Shown here one piece after another: positions 1-5,163 of a stretch of 6,508 nucleotides of DNA. The notes under the pieces were generated by a model. It was given only the letters and a program-made list of their open reading frames with translations, ran no database searches and was not told the origin of the DNA. The position numbers and the translations under genes are program-made. This stretch comes from CAJQND01 sp051010055 (GTDB lineage: Bacteria > Pseudomonadota > Alphaproteobacteria > Rhizobiales > CAJQND01). Each line of letters begins with the position of its first letter. Position 1 is the first letter of the stretch. The stretch is taken from contig JBPCVY010000036.1 of assembly GCA_051010055.1 (NCBI GenBank), positions 1 through 6,508 of the forward strand, in the 5' to 3' direction.

Positions 1-1143
1 GCGATGCCGAGCCGATGTCCTGGATGATTCCACGAGCTCGTCTGCCATTTCATCGACAATGTCGGTTATGCGCTCGAACGCCGGTTTGCCGCTAAGCCCG
101 CTGACCATAGGCTGCATGATCTTCGCGGCACGCTCGTCGATGCCTGTCGACATGTCGCACGACGGCGCGGTTTCGCCGATGATCTTGGCCAATTCTGCAC
201 TTGTACTTGCTTGAAGAGAAATGTCGTTGGTCAGCTTGACTTCAACGCGGGGGTCTTTGACGGGCCGAAAGGCGATCCTTGGTACATTCAGCACTGCCGA
301 CTCGATTGAGGTGGTGCAATTGTTGTGGATCACCGCGCGTGCCGACATAATCCAGGGAATAACAGAGCCCTGCAACTCAACCTTGACGTTCGTCAGATCC
401 TTGAATTCGCTGCGCCACATCTCGATATTTTCCCCGGGATGAGGGCGCAGCACGAAGTTCAAATGCGGCATGGATCTGGCCAGTTCGGGAACCGCCTTGA
501 TATAGTTGTGCATAAGAGCAGCTCTGAACTGTATCAGATTATTGTCCGACTTTTCGTCTTCACTGTTTTCAGCCGGAACGTTGTTGGTCAATGACGCGTA
601 GAACGGATTGAAAAATCCAAAATTTGTGTTGATGAGAACGAAATCACCATGCTCGCGGCGCAGCCGGTCTCTATCCTTTCGGTAAAACGCGCGATATTCC
701 GGCCGGCACAAATCGAGCCGCGGATTACCGGTCGCATGAATTGGAAAGCCGCAGTAGCCGGGTGCATTTTCGATGATATCCGCACTGTCCTCGCCCCATG
801 AGAAATATGCCGACAGCAACGGCATGACCTTCGCGGAGACCCGTTTGCGATAGTAAGTTCTCTTTGAATAATACAGCAGGCCTTCTTCATCGAGCGCTAC
901 GCATGGCGAACCCAGCTCGTTGAGAATCTTGATGACACGGCCGCTTGTGCCCCGGATGTCCTTGGATAGATAAATGGCGCGAGGCAGCCGGTGAACGTTG
1001 TTGTGAATGTCGATCCGGGATCCGACAATGACTCGAAAACCACGTGCTGCCGAGTGACATGCCAGCAGGAGTTTTGGGTCGAATTCTCTCGACCGGGTTT
1101 CGGAGGGAACAATAAGCGTCCGCTCGGCGGGAAAATTCACCAT
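1..1143 (-). CDS. Surface carbohydrate biosynthesis protein (GT-B-like), 3' end outside window
   Basis: The minus-strand frame stays open from ATG at 1143 to the window edge (381 codons, no stop). The N-terminus reads TLIVPSETRSREFDPKLLLA (about residues 9-28), followed by a LNELGSPCVALDEEGLLYY stretch (DEEGL near 85-89), RPHPGEN near 233-239 and HNNCTTSIES near 273-282. This set is characteristic of the proteins named 'surface carbohydrate biosynthesis protein', which resemble the nucleotide-sugar-binding half of GT-B transferases and of CDP-glycerol glycerophosphotransferases. They occur in capsule or O-antigen type loci; the exact reaction is not established. No signal peptide or membrane segment is visible, so a cytoplasmic or peripheral protein is likely. 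The start is supported by GGAG five bases upstream and by the family-like N-terminus beginning within ten residues. The gene begins 21 bp after the tRNA-Lys 3' end on the same strand. Family assignment is from motif recall, not a search. Confidence 0.82.
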   Translation of the reverse strand, partial: MVNFPAERTLIVPSETRSREFDPKLLLACHSAARGFRVIVGSRIDIHNNVHRLPRAIYLSKDIRGTSGRVIKILNELGSPCVALDEEGLLYYSKRTYYRKRVSAKVMPLLSAYFSWGEDSADIIENAPGYCGFPIHATGNPRLDLCRPEYRAFYRKDRDRLRREHGDFVLINTNFGFFNPFYASLTNNVPAENSEDEKSDNNLIQFRAALMHNYIKAVPELARSMPHLNFVLRPHPGENIEMWRSEFKDLTNVKVELQGSVIPWIMSARAVIHNNCTTSIESAVLNVPRIAFRPVKDPRVEVKLTNDISLQASTSAELAKIIGETAPSCDMSTGIDERAAKIMQPMVSGLSGKPAFERITDIVDEMADELVESSRTSARHR

Positions 1144-1148
1144 ATGTG

Positions 1149-1152
1149 CTCC
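1149..1152 (-). promoter_or_regulatory. Ribosome binding site of the surface carbohydrate gene
   Basis: GGAG lies five bases before the ATG at 1143. It falls inside the 21-base spacer after the tRNA, so almost the whole 5' untranslated region would be this spacer if the message starts at the processed tRNA end. It decides the start codon in favour of 1143. Confidence 0.6.
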
Positions 1153-1164
1153 GATTGGAATAAT

Positions 1165-1240
<76 letters not shown>

Positions 1241-1269
1241 TGATGCACATTTGCGCGATCGACCCTGGC

Positions 1270-1297
1270 ATCTAACAGGGCTTGCGGTGCTTGTCCA
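1270..1297 (-). promoter_or_regulatory. Candidate promoter of tRNA-Lys
   Basis: On the minus strand a TGGACA box (1297-1292) is followed after 16 bases by TTAGAT (1275-1270). The -35 matches five of six positions of the sigma-70 consensus; the -10 is weak. The -10 box ends 29 bases before the first tRNA base, leaving room for a short 5' leader removed by RNase P. It lies downstream of the leuA hairpin. This is a consensus match only. Confidence 0.4.
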
Positions 1298-1313
1298 GTC
1301 TCAGCGAGCTGGT

Positions 1314-1336
1314 GCGGGGGCAATTCTCACCCCCGC
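1314..1336 (-). terminator. Hairpin after leuA, possible terminator without U-tract
   Basis: On the minus strand GCGGGGG and CCCCCGC form a perfect 7-bp stem around a 9-base loop, starting 14 bases after the leuA stop codon. No run of T follows, so it is not a canonical intrinsic terminator. It could be a 3'-end stabilising structure or help Rho-dependent termination before the tRNA. Confidence 0.5.
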
Positions 1337-1350
1337 CCGCATCACAAATG

Positions 1351-2931
1351 TCAAACTGCAGCGCCCATTGCTTCCGGCTTGCCGCGTTCGCGCTTCACCA
1401 TCAGCTTGTTTAGGGCGCTCACATAGGCCTTGGCGGATGCAACCATGGTATCGGTATCAGCGCCGCGGCCTGTGACCTGCTTGTCGTTTTCCTCAAGGCG
1501 CACACTTACCTCCGCCTGAGCATCGGTGCCAGCCGTTACAGCATGTACCTGATAAAGCTTCAGCTTGGCGTCATGAGGCACCATTTGCTTGATAGCGTTG
1601 AAAGTGGCGTCCACCGGCCCATCGCCTGTCGCCTCTTTGGTAGCGTGCTGGCCATCAATATCGAGTGTCATGGTTGCCTTTTGCGGCCCGCCTGTGCCGG
1701 CGATAACTGTCAACGCCACCACCTTAATGGCGTCCTGGGCATGGGCCATCTGATCATCAACGAGCGCTTCAATATCTTCGTCGTAAATGTGCTTTTTCTT
1801 GTCCGCCAGTTCCTTGAACCGGTGGAAGGCGTCCTGGAATTCATTGTCGGACAAGTCATAGCCCATGGCCTGCAGCTTGTCCTTGAACGCATGGCGGCCG
1901 GAATGCTTGCCCATCACCAGGGATGTTTCCTTCACACCCACTGATTCAGGGGTCACGATTTCGTAGGTATCGGCAGACTTCAGCATGCCGTCCTGGTGGA
2001 TGCCGCTTTCATGGGCAAAGGCGTTCTGGCCAACAATTGCCTTGTTGAACTGAACCGGGAATGCCGATGCGGTTGCCACCATGCGCGAGGCTCGCATCAG
2101 CTGGGTTGCATCTATGCCGGTATAGTAAGGCAGCTTGTCGGCGCGGGTGTTTATGGCCATCACCACTTCTTCCAAAGCGGCATTGCCCGCCCGCTCACCC
2201 AAGCCGTTAATTGTGCATTCGATTTGCCGCGCGCCGGCATCAACCCCGCCCAGGGAGTTGGCAACCGCCAGCCCCAGATCGTTATGGCAGTGGGTTGAGA
2301 AAATGGCCTTGTCGGAATTTGGCACCCGCTCACGCACTGTACGGAACAGCTCAGCATATTCATCAGCCACCATATACCCCACTGTGTCTGGAATATTGAT
2401 AGTTGTAGCGCCCGCCTTGATAGCTGCCTCCACGCACCGGCACAGGAAATCAATCTCCGTGCGGGTTCCATCTTCCGGGCTCCACTCCACATTGTCCGTG
2501 TGAGTGCGCGCCCTTTCGACAGAGGAAATCACTGCCTCATACACCTGCTCAGGCTCCATTTGAAGCTTATGCTTCATATGCACCGGGCTGGTAGAGAGAA
2601 ATGTATGAATGCGCGGATGCTTTGCGTGTTTCACCGCTTCCGCGGCCCGGTCGATATCTTTGAAGGCAGCACGGGCAAGACCTGCAACCTGGGCGTTCTT
2701 AACCCGCTTGGCGATTTCGGTTACCGCTTCAAAATCGCCGTTGGAGGCAATGGGAAATCCCGCCTCGATAACATCAACACCCATTCCGTCGAGCAGTTCG
2801 GCGATTTGGATTTTCTCTTCCAGTGTCATTGAAGCGCCCGGCGATTGTTCACCGTCGCGCAATGTGGTGTCGAAAATGATGATGCGGTCTTTGCCGTTCA
2901 CCTTGTTATCGTCTGTCTGTTTGGTGGTCAT
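1351..2931 (-). CDS. leuA: 2-isopropylmalate synthase
   Basis: Condenses acetyl-CoA with 3-methyl-2-oxobutanoate to give 2-isopropylmalate, the committed step of leucine synthesis, in the cytoplasm. The 526-residue product matches the usual length of bacterial LeuA. The N-terminal TIM barrel starts with the DTTLRDGEQSPG signature at 21-32, whose first Asp is a metal ligand. The metal-binding HCHND motif is at 214-218, GERAGN near 245-250 and HESGIHQDG at 307-315. From about residue 400 a C-terminal LeuA regulatory domain follows, with the Gly-rich GDGPVDAT stretch near 438, where leucine feedback inhibition acts in the family. The ATG at 2931 is chosen because AGGA lies nine bases upstream and the protein then starts shortly before the conserved barrel. 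An in-frame GTG at 3027 would place the start inside the attenuator hairpin. No lesion is seen. Control is probably by the leucine-rich leader upstream. Confidence 0.97.
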   Translation of the reverse strand: MTTKQTDDNKVNGKDRIIIFDTTLRDGEQSPGASMTLEEKIQIAELLDGMGVDVIEAGFPIASNGDFEAVTEIAKRVKNAQVAGLARAAFKDIDRAAEAVKHAKHPRIHTFLSTSPVHMKHKLQMEPEQVYEAVISSVERARTHTDNVEWSPEDGTRTEIDFLCRCVEAAIKAGATTINIPDTVGYMVADEYAELFRTVRERVPNSDKAIFSTHCHNDLGLAVANSLGGVDAGARQIECTINGLGERAGNAALEEVVMAINTRADKLPYYTGIDATQLMRASRMVATASAFPVQFNKAIVGQNAFAHESGIHQDGMLKSADTYEIVTPESVGVKETSLVMGKHSGRHAFKDKLQAMGYDLSDNEFQDAFHRFKELADKKKHIYDEDIEALVDDQMAHAQDAIKVVALTVIAGTGGPQKATMTLDIDGQHATKEATGDGPVDATFNAIKQMVPHDAKLKLYQVHAVTAGTDAQAEVSVRLEENDKQVTGRGADTDTMVASAKAYVSALNKLMVKRERGKPEAMGAAV

Positions 2932-2940
2932 TTTGCTTGT

Positions 2941-2944
2941 TCCT
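2941..2944 (-). promoter_or_regulatory. Ribosome binding site of leuA
   Basis: AGGA lies nine bases before the leuA ATG at 2931. A short CTGA/TCAG inverted repeat overlaps its 5' side (2954-2943). The adjoining GAACA and the upstream CTGAA are complementary to the 3' arm of the attenuator hairpin, so this site could be occluded by leader refolding. Confidence 0.6.
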
Positions 2945-3005
2945 GATCTTTCAGCTGCCGCGCGGAATTTCCAGCATGCGGCTTGTTTCTTTTTCTTACT
3001 GAACT

Positions 3006-3049
3006 CCCCTGAACACGCGCTCCTCACCGGAGCATGCTCTGCTCAGGGG
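3006..3049 (-). promoter_or_regulatory. Leader hairpin of the leuA attenuator
   Basis: On the minus strand CCCCTGAGCA (5' arm) pairs with TGTTCAGGGG (3' arm) over ten base pairs with one G-U. Inside it GCTCC pairs with GGAGC around a GGTGA loop. The TGA stop codon of the leader peptide lies within the 5' arm. A ribosome that finishes the peptide would therefore cover and open this hairpin, while one stalled on the leucine codons just upstream would leave it intact. No T-run follows the 3' arm, so it is better read as an antiterminator or anti-sequestration element than as an intrinsic terminator. Pairing is seen directly; the function is inferred. Confidence 0.65.
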
Positions 3050-3156
3050 CAAATAAGGAGGAGGCTAAGTGCTGAAAGAGGCGCGTTTCTATCGCCGCAA
3101 GGCAGAACCTGCCCCGGCGGTATCAGCTGTACAAACCTGTTAGCGGACTTGGTCAT
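3043..3156 (-). CDS. Leucine-rich leader peptide of leuA (attenuator peptide)
   Basis: A 37-codon frame runs from ATG at 3156 to TGA at 3045-3043, ending 111 bases before the leuA start. Its tail reads APLSALSLLLICP: five of the last eleven residues are leucine (codons CTT, CTT, CTC, CTC, CTT). An in-frame TGA lies two codons before the ATG, so this is the first possible start, and no other ATG occurs in the frame. The leucine run followed at once by a strong hairpin at the stop codon is the classical arrangement of amino-acid attenuator leaders, here in front of the first leucine-pathway gene. Ribosome stalling at these codons when charged tRNA-Leu is scarce should raise leuA expression. The Shine-Dalgarno is weak (only GACGG next to the ATG and GGG further upstream), as is common for leaders. 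It is functionally like enteric leuL but shows no evident homology to it. Confidence 0.78.
   Translation of the reverse strand: MTKSANRFVQLIPPGQVLPCGDRNAPLSALSLLLICP
3095..3120 (-). promoter_or_regulatory. Candidate pause hairpin within the leader ORF
   Basis: On the minus strand GGCAG-GTT-CTGCC forms a perfect 5-bp stem, extended after small internal bulges by CCGC/GCGG. It lies in the middle of the leader-peptide coding region, upstream of the leucine codons, where classical attenuators have a pause structure that synchronises RNA polymerase with the first ribosome. The structure is seen; the pausing role is inferred. Confidence 0.45.
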
Positions 3157-3187
3157 CCGTCAAATCACCCGGTTTTCATCACGCGCA

Positions 3188-3216
3188 TTTGTGCTGGCAG
3201 CCATCGCCAGCTTCAA
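3188..3216 (-). promoter_or_regulatory. Candidate leuA leader promoter with dyad in the spacer
   Basis: On the minus strand TTGAAG (3216-3211) and CACAAA (3193-3188) are separated by 17 bases. The spacer is exactly the interrupted palindrome CTGGC-N7-GCCAG. Transcription would start a few bases downstream, giving a short 5' region before the leader ATG at 3156. The -10 box is poor, so this is a weak prediction. The dyad could be an operator. Confidence 0.3.
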
Positions 3217-3292
3217 AATAGTCTTTAACGCAAATCGCCTGTTTCACGCAAGCCGTTTGTTGGCACAACCCTTAATGGCCCCCGTCACTTTC

Positions 3293-4117
3293 TCAATCGA
3301 AGTAAGCCTCAACCCCGCTGAAGCTTGCCGCTTCTTCGGCAAAGGAGAACGTGCCATGTTCGCGCACTTCCTTCGCCGCCCTTAAAAACCCGCCAAGAGC
3401 TGCACGGGCAAATGCTGAACCCAAGGATATGCGCCGCACGCCCACTTCCTGCAAAAGCTCCACCGAAAAATGAGTGCCCGACAGGCCCATGACCACGTTC
3501 ACGGGACCCTTCAGTGCAGAACAAACCGTCCTTATCTGATCAAGATCACGCAACCCCGGTGCGTAAAGCACATCAGCCCCGACCGCTTCGAATGCACTGA
3601 GGCGCTTAAGCGTGTCGTCAAGATGGGGCCGGTCATGAAGGAAATTCTCAGCACGCGCAGTCAGAATGAAATCCCTGCTCAAACCGCGGCAGGCCTCAAC
3701 GGCGGCGGTGACACGTTCAAGTGCTTCTGAAAACTCAAAGATGGGGGCACGCGGGTCGCCCGATGTATCTTCAATCGAACAACCGGTAAGGCCGGTGCGG
3801 GCAGCAAGTTTGATAGTCTCCCCCACCCCTTTTGCGCTGTCTGCGTAGCAGTTCTCAAAATCCGCGCTCACGGGCAAATCCGTTGCCCGCACAATTTGGC
3901 GGGCATGGCTCAATGCCTCAGAGCGTTTCACCTCGCCCGGCCAATCCTTGCGGCCAATGGAAAAGGCGAACCCGGCGCTCGTTGTTGCAAGCGCGGCAAA
4001 ACCCATGCCGGCGAGAATTTTCGTCGAACCAATATCCCAGGGGTTCGGCATCACAAAAATCTCCTCCATTTCATGAAGGCTGCGGAATGTTCTGGCTTTT
4101 TCTGCCGCGCTTGGCAT
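3293..4117 (-). CDS. Isocitrate lyase/PEP mutase superfamily protein
   Basis: A 274-residue single-domain protein of the ICL/PEP mutase superfamily, a TIM-barrel group of Mg2+-dependent enzymes that make or break C-C or C-P bonds of 2-oxo acids. Visible family motifs are PNPWD at 24-28, the metal-site region ADFENCYAD at 85-93, SIEDT at 114-118 and TARAEN at 153-158. The KKCGH catalytic motif of true isocitrate lyases is absent, so it is not a glyoxylate-cycle enzyme. 2-methylisocitrate lyase, oxaloacetate decarboxylase, carboxyPEP mutase-like and PEP mutase activities cannot be separated by eye, and no phosphonate genes are nearby. Start ATG at 4117 has AGGAG six bases upstream, overlapping the stop codon of the PhzF-family gene, with only nine bases between the genes. 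Cotranscription and translational coupling are therefore likely. No signal peptide is seen; cytoplasmic. The substrate is unknown. Confidence 0.88.
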   Translation of the reverse strand: MPSAAEKARTFRSLHEMEEIFVMPNPWDIGSTKILAGMGFAALATTSAGFAFSIGRKDWPGEVKRSEALSHARQIVRATDLPVSADFENCYADSAKGVGETIKLAARTGLTGCSIEDTSGDPRAPIFEFSEALERVTAAVEACRGLSRDFILTARAENFLHDRPHLDDTLKRLSAFEAVGADVLYAPGLRDLDQIRTVCSALKGPVNVVMGLSGTHFSVELLQEVGVRRISLGSAFARAALGGFLRAAKEVREHGTFSFAEEAASFSGVEAYFD

Positions 4118-4123
4118 GGACTG

Positions 4124-4128
4124 CTCCT
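4124..4128 (-). promoter_or_regulatory. Ribosome binding site overlapping the upstream stop codon
   Basis: AGGAG is formed partly by the TAG stop of the PhzF-family gene (4129-4127) and lies six bases before the ATG at 4117. Ribosomes finishing the first gene end on the ribosome binding site of the second, which suggests coupled translation. Confidence 0.75.
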
Positions 4129-5035
4129 AAATGTTGAAAACCCCCGATGAAACCCGCACTGCTGCGCCACTGACACGCACCGCCGTTACCGTACCATCCT
4201 TAATGTCTGCGGAAACTCCTATCTGGCTTGGCCTTCGCATTTCATAGCCTTGATGAAGCAGCCAGTCATGGGTGCCGTCTGCCAAATCCTCGCAAGCGGC
4301 CAATTGACCAGGCAGCGCCGCCGCTGCTGAACCGGTTGCAGGGTCTTCACCTATACCAAATTCCGGAGCAAACATGCGCACTTGCCAGTCGGCCTCACTG
4401 ACGTCGACTGCACGGGTGTAAACGGTTATGCCGGTTATACCATCTGGAAGTCCGGCATGGCGCCAAGCGCCTGTGTCAACATCAGCTTTGCTGAGCGCTC
4501 CTGCGTCAGCCACAGGCAGGAATGCAAATGGCGCCCCGGCGGTTGCAACATTTGCCTCATGGCCGGGCATGCCAATCTGTGCGCCGCTTAGGGAACAGGC
4601 TGCGCCGAGTGTGGTGTCATCAACAGCATCGTTCCTTATTACCGGCGCTATTGGCGTGGTGAAAACCGCTTGGGTCGGGCCCGTTTCCGGGCGGGCAACT
4701 GTTACGGGCACCAGCCCCGCATGCATCTCAAATGTGAGCTCACGCACAAATGGCCCCTCGCCTTCCATTGCTTCGGCAAGAACAATGGACGTGCCGATTG
4801 TCGGGTGGCCTGCAAACGGCATTTCCTTTGCGGGCGTAAAAATCCGCACATTGGCCGTATTTGGTGCATCTTTTGCCGGCAGCACAAAAGTCGTTTCGGC
4901 GAGATTGAACTCGCGGGCAATCTGCTGCATCTGCCCGCCGTCTAGGCCGCGCGCATCCGGCAGCACTGCGAGTTGATTGCCTCCAAAAATCGTGTGGGTA
5001 AAAACATCCAAAGTTTCAAATTTATATGAAGCCAC
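4127..5035 (-). CDS. PhzF family isomerase/epimerase-like protein
   Basis: A 302-residue protein with the two-half diaminopimelate-epimerase fold of the PhzF family. The N-terminus has FGGNQLAVLPDA (17-28) and FNLAETTFV (43-51). Glu47 matches the catalytic acid known in Pseudomonas PhzF. PFAGHPTIG lies at 73-81, and the second-half GEDPATGSAAA glycine-rich motif near 229-239. PhzF isomerises trans-2,3-dihydro-3-hydroxyanthranilate in phenazine synthesis, but most family members lie outside phenazine loci and their substrates are unknown. No other phz gene is here, so a phenazine role is not supported. The start is GTG at 5035, with AGGAGG eight bases upstream. It is the first gene of a two-gene unit with the ICL/PEP mutase-like gene, so the two may act on the same small acid. 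No signal peptide; cytoplasmic. The frame is intact. Confidence 0.9.
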   Translation of the reverse strand: MASYKFETLDVFTHTIFGGNQLAVLPDARGLDGGQMQQIAREFNLAETTFVLPAKDAPNTANVRIFTPAKEMPFAGHPTIGTSIVLAEAMEGEGPFVRELTFEMHAGLVPVTVARPETGPTQAVFTTPIAPVIRNDAVDDTTLGAACSLSGAQIGMPGHEANVATAGAPFAFLPVADAGALSKADVDTGAWRHAGLPDGITGITVYTRAVDVSEADWQVRMFAPEFGIGEDPATGSAAAALPGQLAACEDLADGTHDWLLHQGYEMRRPSQIGVSADIKDGTVTAVRVSGAAVRVSSGVFNI

Positions 5036-5043
5036 TTCCGCTT

Positions 5044-5049
5044 CCTCCT
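5044..5049 (-). promoter_or_regulatory. Strong ribosome binding site fixing a GTG start
   Basis: A full AGGAGG lies eight bases before the GTG at 5035. It decides for this non-ATG start of the PhzF-family gene and suggests efficient translation. Confidence 0.75.
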
Positions 5050-5060
5050 AAAAAATAAAG

Positions 5061-5094
5061 CGGTCAGGCAATCCTGTTTACAGGGCGCGGTCAA
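5061..5094 (-). promoter_or_regulatory. Candidate operator/promoter region of the phzF-like operon
   Basis: Between the phoX terminator and the PhzF-family gene the minus strand carries a palindrome, CCTGT-AA-ACAGG (5084-5073). It is flanked by two direct copies of TGACCG (CGGTCA on plus at 5061-5066 and 5088-5093), spaced 27 bases start to start. The upstream copy is part of TTGACC, a fair -35 box, but no convincing -10 lies 16-18 bases after it. The symmetry suggests a regulator binding site. No regulator gene lies in the window. Confidence 0.4.
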
Positions 5095-5111
5095 CCATGC
5101 AAATCTTTTAG

Positions 5112-5140
5112 AAAAAGGCCAATTCCTACCGGAATCGGCC
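5112..5140 (-). terminator. Rho-independent terminator of phoX
   Basis: On the minus strand GGCCGATTCC and GGAATTGGCC pair over ten bases (one G-U) around a GGTA loop, followed directly by TTTTT. It begins 23 bases after the phoX stop codon at 5164. This is the only canonical intrinsic terminator in the window and separates phoX from the phzF-like operon. Confidence 0.92.
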
Positions 5141-5163
5141 ATAGAATTTGCAATGGATTGTGA

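Noticed and set aside
2957..2982. GC-rich hairpin (GCCGC/GCGGC) before the leuA Shine-Dalgarno as an intrinsic terminator
   Set aside because: The stem is only 5 bp with a large loop and no T-run follows. It may take part in leader folding but cannot be called a terminator.
2932..3027. N-terminal extension of LeuA from an in-frame GTG at 3027 (adds 32 residues including a KKKK stretch)
   Set aside because: The extension starts in the loop/3' half of the attenuator hairpin, has low-complexity content, and lacks any resemblance to LeuA N-termini. The ATG at 2931 has its own Shine-Dalgarno.
3160..3204. 14-residue ORF (MAASTNARDENRVI) just upstream of the leucine leader
   Set aside because: It has no amino-acid bias or Shine-Dalgarno, and its ATG falls within the candidate promoter spacer.
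2609..3385. 258-codon plus-strand ORF antisense to leuA and its leader
   Set aside because: It overlaps the strongly supported leuA coding region and its translation shows no recognisable domain; it is a shadow frame caused by codon bias.
4428..4976. 182-codon plus-strand ORF opposite the PhzF-family gene
   Set aside because: It lies wholly inside an intact, motif-rich gene on the other strand; the Ser/Ala/Gly-rich translation is typical of an antisense shadow.
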